From Streptomyces sp. NBC_01314 (GTDB lineage Bacteria; Actinomycetota; Actinomycetes; Streptomycetales; Streptomycetaceae), in assembly GCF_041435215.1 (NCBI RefSeq), contig NZ_CP108394.1:3720001-3784000 (forward strand): 64,000 bases of DNA. Direction: 5' to 3'. The translations under genes and the position numbers were made by a program. Shown piece by piece: positions 25,730 to 37,761 of the stretch (positions are counted from its first letter, which is position 1; each line of letters begins with the position of its first letter). The notes beneath the pieces were generated by a model. That model worked only from the letters and a program-made list of their open reading frames with translations. It was not told the origin of the DNA and made no database searches.

Positions 25730-26983
25730 ATGCGTCATCCGGCAGAGGCGAGAATCAGGCGTGTGCGCTGGGCGGGAGGACTCACGGCGGTCATGACGGC
25801 CGTGGCACTCTCGGCCATCTCCCTGCCCGCGCAGGCCGCCGCGGAGGGGCTCGTCCACGGAGCCGGTGATCCCGGTTCCGTCAACGGCAGTTACATCGTG
25901 ACCCTCAAGGCGGGAACGAAGGCCCCGTCGAAGGCGGGAAAGGGCATAGCGACCACATACGGGGCGAAAATACGCCACACGTACAGCAGCGCCCTGAACG
26001 GATACTCCGTGCGGGCCGACGAGAAACAGGCCAGGCGTCTCGCGGCGGACTCCCGCGTCGCCTCGGTCGTCCAGGACACGAAGGTCACCTATGACCGTCG
26101 GCAGGTCGCGGACAACCACCAGCAGATCGCGGACGGCCGCCGTCAGCCCAACCCGCCCACGTGGGGCCTGGACCGCGTCGACCAGGCGAAGCTCCCGCTC
26201 GACAAGAGCTACACCTGGCCGAAACCGGCGGGCAAGGGCGTCACCGTGTACGTGATCGACACCGGCGTTCGGATCACGCACAAGGACTTCGGCGGCCGGG
26301 CCTCCAACGGCTGGGACTTCGTGCAGAACGACCGGACCGCGCAGGACGGCAACGGGCACGGCACCCATGTCGCGGGCACCGTCGCCGGCACCACCTACGG
26401 CGTCGCCAAGAACGCCGAGGTCGTCGCCGTACGCGTGCTCGACGACGCGGGCGGGGGGACGACCGCCCGGGTCATAGCGGGCATCGACTGGGTCACCGGG
26501 CACGCCGAGAAGCCGGCCGTGGCCAACATGAGCCTGGGCGGCCAGGGCAACGCCCAGCTCGACGCGGCCGTACGCAACTCCATAGCGTCCGGGGTCACCT
26601 ACACGGTCGCCGCGGGCAACGACGGACTCGCCGCGGGCCTCTACTCACCCGCCCGCGTCAAGCAGGCGATCACGGTCGGCGCCACCGACAAGAAGGACGT
26701 CCGCGCCGACTTCTCGAACTGGGGCCCGAGCCTTGACCTGTTCGCCCCCGGTGTGTCCATCACCTCCGCGTCCCACAGAAGCAACACCGGGAAGGCGACC
26801 CACTCCGGTACGTCCATGGCCTCCCCGCACGCCGCGGGCGTGGCGGCCCTCTATCTGGCCGTCCATCCGCGGGCGACACCGGCCGAGGTGAGCAAGGCAC
26901 TGGTGAAGCGTTCGGTTTCGGGCAAGGTCAAGGACAGATTTCCGGGCTCCCCGAACAAGTTTCTCCAAGTCGACAACCCGTAG
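25730..26983 (+). CDS. Secreted subtilisin-like serine protease (S8)
   Basis: This 417-residue preproprotein has a signal peptide (about 1-42, ending LPAQAAA), an inhibitor I9 propeptide (about 50-130), a short Gln/Arg-rich linker and the S8 catalytic domain. The triad is Asp177 (VIDTG), His210 (HGTHVAG) and Ser362 (GTSMASPHAAG). It is an extracellular endopeptidase resembling proteinase K-type actinobacterial subtilases. GGAGGGGG lies nine bases before ATG 25730. It is wedged between glgP and the glgE operon with no obvious functional tie, and a terminator follows. Confidence 0.93.
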   Translation: MRHPAEARIRRVRWAGGLTAVMTAVALSAISLPAQAAAEGLVHGAGDPGSVNGSYIVTLKAGTKAPSKAGKGIATTYGAKIRHTYSSALNGYSVRADEKQARRLAADSRVASVVQDTKVTYDRRQVADNHQQIADGRRQPNPPTWGLDRVDQAKLPLDKSYTWPKPAGKGVTVYVIDTGVRITHKDFGGRASNGWDFVQNDRTAQDGNGHGTHVAGTVAGTTYGVAKNAEVVAVRVLDDAGGGTTARVIAGIDWVTGHAEKPAVANMSLGGQGNAQLDAAVRNSIASGVTYTVAAGNDGLAAGLYSPARVKQAITVGATDKKDVRADFSNWGPSLDLFAPGVSITSASHRSNTGKATHSGTSMASPHAAGVAALYLAVHPRATPAEVSKALVKRSVSGKVKDRFPGSPNKFLQVDNP

Positions 26984-27033
26984 GAACCCGTAACACCACA
27001 GGTGAACGGCTCTTTACCCAGAGCGACTACAGT

Positions 27034-27072
27034 GACCGGCCTCGCCCCTCTCGGACGAGGCCGGTCTTGTGT
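27034..27072 (+). terminator. Hairpin terminator after the subtilase gene
   Basis: GACCGGCCTCG (27034-27044) pairs perfectly with CGAGGCCGGTC (27056-27066), followed by TTGTGTGT. Confidence 0.85.
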
Positions 27073-27212
27073 GTAGACATACGCGTGAGTAGTTAACAAA
27101 GTGCCGGAATGCCCACCCGCACTGTGTGGGAAGGCTCCACCGGTACGTCCCTCTGGTCCCACTTCCCCACACCCTCATCCGCCCACCCACGCTGACGCGG
27201 ACAGGAGCGGTC

Positions 27213-29347
27213 ATGCCCGCCACGCACCACTCGTCACCACCCCCGACGACCAGTACCACCTCCACCACTCCCGACGGCACCGCCGCACGCCCCGCACGCC
27301 CGGCGCACGTCGGCCCGCCCGCGCCGGTCGCGCCACCCCCGAAGACCCCCGAGACTCCGGGCGCCCCCACCATCGGGCGGATACCGGTCATCGACGTACG
27401 GCCGACCGTCCACCACGGCCGCCGGCCGGCGAAGGCCGTCGTGGGCGAGGCCTTCGAGATCTCGGCCGTCGTCATCCGGGAGGGCCACGACGCGGTCGCC
27501 GCCAACGTCGTGCTCAGGGACCCGGAGGGCCGCCCGGCCGACTGGACCCCGATGCGCGAACTCGCCCCCGGCACGGACCGCTGGGGCGCCACCGTCTCCG
27601 CACCGAGCGAGGGCCTCTGGTCCTACACCGTGGAGGGCTGGGGCGCCCCGATCACCACCTGGCGTCACACCGCCCGCATCAAGATCCCGGCCGGCATGGA
27701 CACCGAACTGGTTCTGGAGGAGGGCGCCCGCCTCCACGAACGCGCCGCCGACGGCATCCCCGAGGGCCGAAGCGGACGAGGCACGCTCCGCGCCGCCGTG
27801 GACGCGCTACGGGACTCCGCCCGGCCCGCGTCCTCACGGCTGGCGGCGGCGTTGGCGCCGGAGGTGGACGAGGTCCTGACCCGCCACCCCCTGCGTGAAC
27901 TGGTCACGTCGTCGGAGCCACTGCCGCTGCTGGTGGAACGCGAACGGGCCCTGTTCGGCTCCTGGTACGAGTTCTTCCCACGTTCCGAGGGCACCCCCGA
28001 GCAGCCCCACGGCACGTTCCGCACCGCCGCCCGCCGCCTGCCCGCCATCGCCCGGATGGGCTTCGACGTCCTCTACCTCCCGCCCATCCACCCCATCGGC
28101 ACCACCTTCCGCAAGGGCCGCAACAACACCCTCTCCCCCACCCCCGACGACGTCGGCGTGCCCTGGGCCATCGGCTCCCCCGAAGGCGGCCACGACACCG
28201 TCCACCCCGACCTGGGCACCATCGAGGACTTCGACCACTTCGTCGCCGAAGCCCGCACACTCGGCCTGGAAGTCGCCCTGGACTTCGCCCTGCAGTGCTC
28301 CCCCGACCACCCCTGGGTGCACAAACACCCCGAGTGGTTCCACCACCGCCCCGACGGCACCATCGCCTACGCGGAGAACCCGCCCAAGAAGTACCAGGAC
28401 ATCTACCCCATCGCCTTCGACGCCGACCTGCCCGGCCTCATCACCGAGACCACCCGCGTCCTGCGGCACTGGATGGACCACGGCGTACGGATCTTCCGCG
28501 TCGACAACCCCCACACCAAACCGGTTCTCTTCTGGGAACAGGTCATCGCCGACATCAACGCCACCGACCCCGACGTCATCTTCCTCGCCGAGGCCTTCAC
28601 CCGCCCCGCGATGATGCACACCCTGGCCGCCACCGGCTTCCAGCAGTCCTACACCTACTTCACCTGGCGCACCACCAAACAGGAACTCACCGACTACGCC
28701 ACCGAACTCGCCGGGGACTCCGCCGCCTACATGCGGCCCAACTTCTTCGTCAACACCCCCGACATCCTCCACGCCTTCCTCCAGGAAGGCGGCCGCCCCG
28801 CCTTCGAACTCCGCGCCGTCCTCGCCGCCACCCTCTCCCCCACCTGGGGCATCTACTCCGGCTACGAACTCTGCGAGAACACACCCCTCAAACCGGGCAG
28901 CGAGGAATACCTCGACTCCGAGAAGTACCAACTCCGCCCCCGCGACTGGGACGCAGCCGCACAAGACGGACGTACGATCGCCCCACTGCTCGGCAAGCTC
29001 AACGAGATCAGGCGTCGGAGCCCGGCGCTGCGTCAGTTGCGGGATCTTCGCTTCCACCAGGCCGACCAGGAAGCGGTGATCGTCTACTCGAAGCGGGCGG
29101 GCTCGAACACGGTTCTGGTGGTGGTCAACCTCGACCCCCACCACACCCAGGAGGCCACGGTCTCGTTGGACATGCCGCAACTCGGCCTCGACTGGCATGA
29201 GTCCGTGCTGGTGCGAGACGAGCTCACCGGTGAGGTCTACACCTGGGGCAGGAACAACTACGTACGTCTAGAACCGGGCCGCACGCCCGCCCACGTACTG
29301 ACCGTCCTGCGACCGTCCAACCCGCAGATCGGGGGGTCACCCACACA

Positions 29348-29351
<4 letters not shown>
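27213..29351 (+). CDS. glgE: Alpha-1,4-glucan:maltose-1-phosphate maltosyltransferase
   Basis: This 712-residue GH13_3 enzyme transfers maltose from maltose-1-phosphate to the non-reducing end of alpha-glucan. Catalytic residues are Asp431 in [10 protein letters not shown] and Glu460 in FLAEAFTRP, with the same 29-residue spacing as in S. coelicolor GlgE. The ~50-residue N-terminus is Pro/Thr-rich and precedes the usual domain N. ATG 27213 follows AGGAG; an in-frame upstream start (27126) lacks a ribosome site. Its stop overlaps the treS start (ATGA), so the two are translationally coupled. Confidence 0.95.
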
Positions 29352-31066
<1,715 letters not shown>

Positions 31067-31079
31067 GCCCGACCGGAAC

Positions 31080-31115
31080 CCCCGGGCGGGCCGGTTTCTC
31101 CCGGCCCGCCCGGGG
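31080..31115 (+). terminator. Perfect 15-bp hairpin between treS and mak (attenuator-like)
   Basis: CCCCGGGCGGGCCGG (31080-31094) pairs with its exact complement (31101-31115) around TTTCTC. It lies inside an operon and has no T-tract, so partial termination or mRNA stabilisation is more likely than a full stop. Confidence 0.65.
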
Positions 31116-31160
31116 CACGCAGACAGGAACACCCCGCCACCGGGGAAAGGACGCGAGGCC

Positions 31161-32612
31161 ATGTCGGAAGCCGCCACGCACCCCACCGCGCCAAGCCCTG
31201 CTCCACCGCCCGCCGCGGAGCCGGCACCCGGGCTGCTCACCTCCCTGGAGCCGCTGCTGCGGGAGTGGCTGCCCCGGCAGCGCTGGTTCGCGGGGAAGGG
31301 ACGGCCGGTCACCGGGTTCAGTCTGGTGGCGGCCACCGAACTGCTGCCGGTGGGCGCCGCCAAGGCCGGACTGCTCCACCTCCTCGTCCGCGCCCGCCAG
31401 CCGCTGGTGCCGTCCCAAGGGGCCCCGGCCCAGCCCGGCGACTGCTACCAACTGCTGCTCGGCGTACGCGAGACACTGCCGCCACGGCTGGCGCCCGCGC
31501 TGATCGGGCATGTGGCCGAAGGGCCGCTGGCCGGGCGGACGGTGTACGAGGCACTGCACGACCCGCGCCTCGCCGACGTCCTCCTGGAGGCGATGCGGGC
31601 CAAGGCGCAGGTCGGTGAGGTGCGCTGCGGTCGGGACATGCGGCACGACCTCCCCGAGGGCCTGGTGCCGCGGGTGGTGACCTCGGAGCAGTCCAACTCC
31701 TCGATCGTCTATGGCGATACGTTCATCCTTAAGCTGTTCCGCCGGATCGTGCCCGGCGACAACCCCGACCTCGAACTGCCGATGGAGCTGTCCCGCGAGG
31801 GCTGCCCCCGGGTACCCGCGCCGGTGGCCTGGATGGTGGCGGAGCTGGACCGGACCGCCGGCGCCGACGGTCATCACGTCCTGGGCGTCCTCCAGCCGTT
31901 TCTGCACGGCGCGACGGACGGCTGGGAGCTGGCGCTGAGCATGCTGGCCAAGGGTGAGGACTTCACCGCCGAGGCGCGGGCGCTGGGGCGGGCGACCGCC
32001 GAGGTGCACATCGCGCTGACGCGGGCCCTGCCCACGGTCACCCTGGGGCGGCCGCAACTGGAGTCGCTGGTCGACGGGATGACCGGACGCCTGGAGGCCG
32101 CCGCGCAGGCCGTGCCCGCGCTGCGGCCGTACGCGCCCGGTCTGCACACGGCCTTCGAGGCGCTCGCCGACCTGGCCGCGGAGGGACGGACCTGGACCGC
32201 CCAGCGCATACACGGCGACCTCCACCTCGGGCAGTGTCTCCGCTCACCCTCCGGGGAGTGGTCGCTCATAGATTTCGAGGGCGAACCGTCGAAGCCGCTG
32301 GCCGAGCGGCGGATGCCGCAGCCCGTGGCCCGGGACATCGCCGGCATGCTCCGCTCCTTCGACTACGCCGCGCACTCCCTCCAGCCACCGGCCGCCGACT
32401 GGGCGAGCGCCTGCCGGGCCGCGTACTGCTCCGGTTACGCGGACGTCTCCGGGGCCGATCCGCGTACGGATCCCGTACTGCTGCGCGCGTACGAGACCGA
32501 CAAGGCCGTGTACGAGGTCCTCTACGAGGCCCGCCACCGCCCCGACTGGCTACCGGTGCCCCTGGCCGCCGTCCACCGGCTGGCCACGGACCCCAACGCC
32601 GCCACCCCCTGA
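31161..32612 (+). CDS. mak: Maltokinase
   Basis: This 483-residue member of the eukaryotic-type kinase/APH fold phosphorylates maltose to maltose-1-phosphate with ATP. The catalytic loop is IHGDLHLGQ and the metal-binding segment LIDFEGEP. The N-terminal part carries the maltokinase cap ([14 protein letters not shown]). In some Streptomyces it is called Pep2. ATG 31161 follows GGAAAGGACGCGAGGCC. It lies between treS and glgB in the GlgE pathway operon. Confidence 0.93.
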   Translation: MSEAATHPTAPSPAPPPAAEPAPGLLTSLEPLLREWLPRQRWFAGKGRPVTGFSLVAATELLPVGAAKAGLLHLLVRARQPLVPSQGAPAQPGDCYQLLLGVRETLPPRLAPALIGHVAEGPLAGRTVYEALHDPRLADVLLEAMRAKAQVGEVRCGRDMRHDLPEGLVPRVVTSEQSNSSIVYGDTFILKLFRRIVPGDNPDLELPMELSREGCPRVPAPVAWMVAELDRTAGADGHHVLGVLQPFLHGATDGWELALSMLAKGEDFTAEARALGRATAEVHIALTRALPTVTLGRPQLESLVDGMTGRLEAAAQAVPALRPYAPGLHTAFEALADLAAEGRTWTAQRIHGDLHLGQCLRSPSGEWSLIDFEGEPSKPLAERRMPQPVARDIAGMLRSFDYAAHSLQPPAADWASACRAAYCSGYADVSGADPRTDPVLLRAYETDKAVYEVLYEARHRPDWLPVPLAAVHRLATDPNAATP

Positions 32613-32650
32613 CACAGCCCCACCCCGCCCCTGCCGAGGAGGCAGTACCT

Positions 32651-35600
32651 GTGACTCCCCGCCCGCCGTCCGACGACAGCACCGAGCCCACCGGCCCCAC
32701 CGCTGAGGGGCCCGCCCCGGTGAAGAAGACGGCCGCGAAGAAAACCGTGGCGAAAAAAGCGACAGCGACGAAAAAGGCGGCGACGAAGGCGACGAACGCG
32801 GTGGCCAAGAGCACGGCGGCCAAGGCTGCCGAGGGCCCGGCGAAGGGCCGGAAGGCGGCCGAGGAGGCACCGCCGGCCAAGAAGGCAGCCGGTGTCAGGG
32901 CAGTGGTCGAGACGGCGGTCGAGAAGGTGGTCGAGAAGGTGGTCGAGAAGGCCGTCGAAGGAACACCGGCACCGAAGGAGCCGACCAAGAGCAAGGCGGT
33001 CGCCAAGAGGTCCACGCCGAGGAAGACGGCCGAGGCCGTGGCCGGGAAGGCACCCGCCAAGAAGGCCACCGCGAAGAAGGCCGCGGCGAAGAAACCTGGC
33101 GTGAAGAAGGCCGTGGCGAAGAAAACTGTCGCGAAGAAAGCCACGGCGAAGAAGGCCGTCGTGAAGACTGCAGCCGCGAAGACCTCCGTCACGGAGACCG
33201 CTGCCGCGAAGACCGCCGTCACGGAAAAGACCGCCGCCGCCGCCGCGAAGAAGGCCGTCCCGAAGACGGCTCTCGCGAAAAAGGCTGCGGTCAAGAAGAC
33301 CGTGGCGAAGAAAGCGGCGGTCAAGAAGACCGTGGCCGAGGAAGCCGTGACCACCGAGGCTGCCGCCCGGAAGACCGCCGCCGCGAAGCGGGCCGTGAAG
33401 TCGCCGCGGCAGGCGGAGAGGGCGGTGTTGGTCCCAGCCGTCCCACCGGGCGCCGGCACGGCCACTCCCGTCCCGGCGTCGGCCGGTTCGCCGCCCTCGC
33501 AACCGGTGCTCCCCAAGCAGGCCGCCGCCGAACCGGCAGCCCCCGAGCCGGTGCTCCCCAAGCAGGCCGCCGCCGATCCGGTGCCGACCGAGTCGGTGTC
33601 CGCACAGCCGCCGGTCCCCCCGCAGGACGCCGCCGGGCCGCTGGTGGCCGAGCCCTCCGCCGCCGAGCCCTCCGCCGTCGCCGAGCCACTTGGCGTCACC
33701 GAGAACGTCGGCGTCGCCGGTGTCGAGGCCGGCCTCGCGCAGCCCGTCTTCTCCCCCGCGATGGACGGCGTCGATCGCGGGCGGCTGCTTGACGGCAGTC
33801 ATCACGCGCCGCACTCCGTGCTCGGCGCCCACCCCGCGCCAGGGGGTGTGGTGTTCCGGGCGTTCAGGCCCTACGCGCTCGGGGTGAGTGTGGTGGTGGA
33901 GTCGCTGCGGGCGGAGTTGCACGACGACGGGGGCGGGTTCTTCTCCGCGCTGCTGCCGTTGCGGGAGGTGCCGGAGGAGTACCGCCTGCTGGTCTCGTAC
34001 GAGGGGACGGAGCAGGACACGGAGGACGCGTACCGTTTCCTGCCCGCGATCGGCGAGCTGGACCTGTATCTGATCGGCGAGGGGCGGCACGAGGAGCTGT
34101 GGCGGGTGCTCGGCGCCGAGCCGATGACCCACCAGGGCGTGACCGGCACCCGCTTCACGGTGTGGGCGCCGAACGCGCGCGGTGTGCGCCTGGCCGGGAC
34201 CTTCAACTTCTGGGACGCCACGGGCTACCCGATGCGTTCGCTGGGCTCCTCGGGCGTGTGGGAGCTGTTCGTGCCCGGGATCGGCGAGGGCGAGCTGTAC
34301 AAGTTCGAGATCACCCGGCAGGACGGTTCGAAGACGCTCCGGGCCGACCCGCTGGCCCGCCGCACGGAGGTCCCGCCGAACACGTCCTCCGTCATCCATG
34401 CCTCGCACTACGAGTGGACCGACGAGGAGTGGCTGGCCCAACGGGCCGAGACCCCCGCTCACGAGGCCCCGTTCTCGGTCTACGAGGTCCATCTGCCGTC
34501 CTGGCGCCAGGGACTGACGTACCGCCAACTCGCCGAGCAGCTGCCGGCGTACGTCGCCGACCTCGGCTTCACCCACGTCGAACTGCTGCCCATCGCCGAG
34601 CACCCCTTCGGCGGCTCCTGGGGCTACCAGGTCACCGGGTTCTACGCCCCGACCGCCCGCCTCGGTACGCCCGACGACTTCAAGTACCTGGTCGACGCCC
34701 TGCACCGGGCCGGGATCGGTGTGCTGATGGACTGGGTGCCGGCCCACTTCCCGCGTGACGACTGGGCGTTGGCCGAGTTCGACGGGCGTCCGTTGTACGA
34801 GCACGAGGACCCACTGCGGGCGGCGCACCCCGACTGGGGGACGCTGGAGTTCGACTACGGCCGCCGTGAGGTGCGCAACTTCCTGGTGGCGAACGCCGTC
34901 TACTGGTGCGAGGAGTACCACATCGACGGGCTGCGGGTGGATGCCGTCGCGTCGATGCTGTACCTCGACTACTCGCGCGAGCCGGGCCAGTGGACGCCGA
35001 ACGAGCACGGCGGCCGGGAGAACCTGGACGCCGTCGCCTTCCTGCAGGAGATGAACGCGACCGTGTACCGGCGGGTGCCGGGCGTCGTGACGATCGCGGA
35101 GGAGTCCACCGCCTGGGACGGCGTCACCCGCGCCACCCACCACACCGGTCCGGGCGGCTTCGGCGGCCTGGGCTTCGGCATGAAGTGGAACATGGGCTGG
35201 ATGCACGACTCGCTGGACTACATGGCCAAGGACCCCGTCCACCGCAAGCACCACCACCACGAGATGACCTTCTCCATGGTGTACGCGTACAGCGAGAACT
35301 ACGTCCTGCCCATCTCCCACGACGAGGTCGTGCACGGCAAGGGCTCGCTGGTGTCGAAGATGCCGGGCGACTGGTGGCAGCGGCGGGCGAACCATCGCGC
35401 GTACCTGGGCTTCATGTGGGCCCACCCCGGCAAGCAACTCCTCTTCATGGGTCAGGAGTTCGCGCAGGGTGCGGAGTGGTCGGAGGCGCACGGGCCCGAC
35501 TGGTGGCTCCTGGACCCCGCGTACGGGGCCGAGGCCGACCACCGGGGCGTACGGGATCTCGTCCGTGACCTCAACACCGCCTACCGCCACGCCCCCGCGC

Positions 35601-35938
35601 TCTGGCAGCAGGACACCCGCCCCGCCGGCTTCTCCTGGATCACGGGCGACTCCGCGGACGACAACGTCCTGGCGTTCCTGCGGTTCGCCGAGGACGGCAC
35701 GCCCCTGCTGGCCGTCTCCAACTTCAGCCCGGTGGTCCGCGAGGACTACCGCCTGGGGGTTCCCGAGGACGTCCCGGCCTGGCGCGAGATCCTCAACACG
35801 GACGCGGCGGCCTACGGGGGTACCGACATCACGACCCCCGACCCCGTGAAACCGGAGCCGCAACCCTGGCACACCCACCCGGCCAGCATCCGCGTCACGC
35901 TGCCGCCGCTGTCCACGATCTGGCTCCGCCCGGCCTAG
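32651..35938 (+). CDS. glgB: 1,4-alpha-glucan branching enzyme with long Lys/Ala-rich N-terminal extension
   Basis: The product has 1095 residues; usual GlgB are about 730. Residues ~370-1095 form a normal enzyme: CBM48 domains, a GH13 barrel with Asp764 ([10 protein letters not shown]), Glu817 (TIAEESTAW) and Asp891 ([11 protein letters not shown]), and a C-terminal beta domain. The first ~260 residues are runs of KKA/AKK/VAKKT resembling the tails of actinobacterial HU-type and linker-histone proteins, then a Pro/Ala-rich linker with two copies of [13 protein letters not shown] 32651 follows GAGGAGG at eight bases, so the extension is translated. It introduces alpha-1,6 branches into GlgE product. 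Confidence 0.92.
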   Translation: MTPRPPSDDSTEPTGPTAEGPAPVKKTAAKKTVAKKATATKKAATKATNAVAKSTAAKAAEGPAKGRKAAEEAPPAKKAAGVRAVVETAVEKVVEKVVEKAVEGTPAPKEPTKSKAVAKRSTPRKTAEAVAGKAPAKKATAKKAAAKKPGVKKAVAKKTVAKKATAKKAVVKTAAAKTSVTETAAAKTAVTEKTAAAAAKKAVPKTALAKKAAVKKTVAKKAAVKKTVAEEAVTTEAAARKTAAAKRAVKSPRQAERAVLVPAVPPGAGTATPVPASAGSPPSQPVLPKQAAAEPAAPEPVLPKQAAADPVPTESVSAQPPVPPQDAAGPLVAEPSAAEPSAVAEPLGVTENVGVAGVEAGLAQPVFSPAMDGVDRGRLLDGSHHAPHSVLGAHPAPGGVVFRAFRPYALGVSVVVESLRAELHDDGGGFFSALLPLREVPEEYRLLVSYEGTEQDTEDAYRFLPAIGELDLYLIGEGRHEELWRVLGAEPMTHQGVTGTRFTVWAPNARGVRLAGTFNFWDATGYPMRSLGSSGVWELFVPGIGEGELYKFEITRQDGSKTLRADPLARRTEVPPNTSSVIHASHYEWTDEEWLAQRAETPAHEAPFSVYEVHLPSWRQGLTYRQLAEQLPAYVADLGFTHVELLPIAEHPFGGSWGYQVTGFYAPTARLGTPDDFKYLVDALHRAGIGVLMDWVPAHFPRDDWALAEFDGRPLYEHEDPLRAAHPDWGTLEFDYGRREVRNFLVANAVYWCEEYHIDGLRVDAVASMLYLDYSREPGQWTPNEHGGRENLDAVAFLQEMNATVYRRVPGVVTIAEESTAWDGVTRATHHTGPGGFGGLGFGMKWNMGWMHDSLDYMAKDPVHRKHHHHEMTFSMVYAYSENYVLPISHDEVVHGKGSLVSKMPGDWWQRRANHRAYLGFMWAHPGKQLLFMGQEFAQGAEWSEAHGPDWWLLDPAYGAEADHRGVRDLVRDLNTAYRHAPALWQQDTRPAGFSWITGDSADDNVLAFLRFAEDGTPLLAVSNFSPVVREDYRLGVPEDVPAWREILNTDAAAYGGTDITTPDPVKPEPQPWHTHPASIRVTLPPLSTIWLRPA

Positions 35939-35943
35939 TTTTC

Positions 35944-36172
35944 CTCGCCCCGCCGCCCCTACCCGTCCCGTCACGAGGGGCGCTGCCCCTTCGACCCCGA
36001 GGGGGCAGGTATTTGGGTGCGGGTGGGTGGGGGCTTGTCGCGCAGTTCCCCGCGCCCCTTTAAGGGGCGCGGGGAACTGCGCGAACGAGGTCCGGGGCGG
36101 AGCCCCGAGGCGGGTCGAAGGGGCGCAGCCCCTGGGGGAGGGACGGGTAGGGGCGGCGGGGGCGAGAAAGCA
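35944..36172. repeat. Large nested palindrome, repeat copy 1, between convergent genes
   Basis: The core 36038-36084 is a perfect palindrome of 23-bp arms (TCGCGCAGTTCCCC...) around one T. Outer arms at 35944-36000 and 36115-36172 (GGGACGGGTAGGGGCGGCGG and its complement) also pair, giving a ~230-bp cruciform. The right half recurs at 62599-62732. Both copies lie between convergent genes, suggesting a bidirectional terminator and a dispersed repeat family. Confidence 0.85.
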
Positions 36173-36185
36173 TCGCCGACGGCCG

Positions 36186-37619
36186 TCAGCCGCCCTTTCG
36201 TCCCCCGAACATCATCCGCCGCAACGTCCTCAACAGCCCACTCCCCGGCCGCTCCCCGACAGCCGGCCCGGCGGCCGGCGGCGCCACCGGCGGCGCGACC
36301 TCGTCCGCCCGCCGAGCCACCGGCACACGCGCCGCACTGTGCGGGGCGAGCTCATACCGCACCGGCAACAACCGCAGCCCCCGCACCACCGGCCCCGACC
36401 GCCACGGCAACTGGTCCGGCGGCAACGTCAGCTCCGCACGGGCGAAGTGATCGAAGACCCGCCCGACCGCGGTCGTGACGATCGTCCCCGCGAGCTCACG
36501 CGCGGCGCTGGGGCACTGGTGCGGCCCGGCCCCCCACGCCAGATGCGCCCGCGTACTGATCGTGGAGTCGACCAGGTGGGACGACCCCATCGAGAGCAGA
36601 TCCCGGTGCGCCGCCGCCACCGAAGGCGACACGATGTCCCCGGCCCGGATCCAGTAGTTCCCGAGCCGCACATCACGCGCCGCGAACCGGAAGCACAGAT
36701 TGGCCGCCGGCGGATTCGCCAGCGCCGCCCGGTTCACGGTCTCCCCGAGCTGCCCGTCGGACAGGCTCCGCCGGACCGTCGCGTTGCCCCGCAGCACCTC
36801 CAGGAGGGTGTTGCAGACCATGTTCCCGGTGATGTCGTTGAGGTAGACCGCGTTCATGAACAGCTCACGGCCCAGCTGTTCGTCGCTCAGCTGGGGGTTG
36901 GACAGCAGCATGTAGGAGGTCAGGTCCTCACCGGGACGCGACCGCCGATGAGCGGCCAGCCGCGTCATCGCGGCCAGCGCCCGCCCGGTCGCCGGCCCCG
37001 CGTCCGGCCCGCCGTCCAGCATCCGCCACAGGTCCATGACCATCTCGTCGCCGAGTTCGACGGGGCAGCCGAACAGCTTGGTCGTGACCATCAGGAGCAA
37101 CGGCCGGGTGTACTGCGCCGCGAGATCGGCGAACCCGGTGGTCCCGGACTCGGCCGCGAGCATGGCGATCAGCTCGTCGGCGTACCGCGTGACGGCCGCG
37201 CGCAGCTCCCAGCCCTCGGGTGTATGGCCGTCCTGGAAGGGCCGCATCGCCGAGTGGTAGCTCAGCCGGGCGTGCCGGTGTTCCTCGTCGTCGAAGAACA
37301 TGGTCTGCCGGACCTCGTACCCGGCGAGGAGCGGCCAGTCCTTCGGCAGCCGCCCCTCGGCCCGGGCCCGCCAGTGCCGGACGTCCCGCCGCCAGACGCT
37401 TTCGTTGCGCAGGACCTCCAGCACCTCGCGGTAGTCGAGAACCAGCCATGCCGGCACCCCCATCAGTCCCACCGGTGCCACGGGGCCGTATGTGCTCCGC
37501 AGTCGCTCGTAGACGCTGCCCGGGTCCGTGTCGAACTCCGAGGTCAGCAACGGCTCCACGCGCAGCGATTCCAGGCCGGGGCCGCCGGCCGGAGCGGCCG
37601 CGAACGGATGTGTTTCCAT
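36186..37619 (-). CDS. Cytochrome P450, CYP157-like, without canonical ExxR
   Basis: This 477-residue P450 has the heme Cys369 in HLAWGAGPHQCPS. The K-helix motif is abnormal: Glu293-Thr-Val-Asn-Arg, so the residue three after Glu is Asn rather than Arg. The I-helix AGxxT segment reads YLNDIT (259-264). Loss of ExxR is the published feature of the CYP157 family of Streptomyces conservons, and the N-terminal segment RHWRARAEGRLPKDWPLL fits my memory of that family. No conservon genes are adjacent. The C-terminal ~60 residues are Pro/Arg-rich. ATG 37619 begins the homologous region. Substrate and redox competence unknown. Confidence 0.85.
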   Translation of the reverse strand: METHPFAAAPAGGPGLESLRVEPLLTSEFDTDPGSVYERLRSTYGPVAPVGLMGVPAWLVLDYREVLEVLRNESVWRRDVRHWRARAEGRLPKDWPLLAGYEVRQTMFFDDEEHRHARLSYHSAMRPFQDGHTPEGWELRAAVTRYADELIAMLAAESGTTGFADLAAQYTRPLLLMVTTKLFGCPVELGDEMVMDLWRMLDGGPDAGPATGRALAAMTRLAAHRRSRPGEDLTSYMLLSNPQLSDEQLGRELFMNAVYLNDITGNMVCNTLLEVLRGNATVRRSLSDGQLGETVNRAALANPPAANLCFRFAARDVRLGNYWIRAGDIVSPSVAAAHRDLLSMGSSHLVDSTISTRAHLAWGAGPHQCPSAARELAGTIVTTAVGRVFDHFARAELTLPPDQLPWRSGPVVRGLRLLPVRYELAPHSAARVPVARRADEVAPPVAPPAAGPAVGERPGSGLLRTLRRMMFGGRKGG

Positions 37620-37761
37620 GACCGACACGCATACCGCATGGACCATGCACGAGCAGTGACGATGACAGGAACTGTTACGGCTTGGTGATCCCTGGTGCAC
37701 CTGTGGTGACGGTGCCGGGGCCGGGGGCCGCCGGACATCCGCCCGGCAGCCCCCCGCCGGG

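Noticed and set aside
32522..35974. 1150-codon minus-strand open frame opposite glgB
   Set aside because: Mirror frame of the Lys/Ala repeats and GH13 domain; low complexity and no initiation signal.
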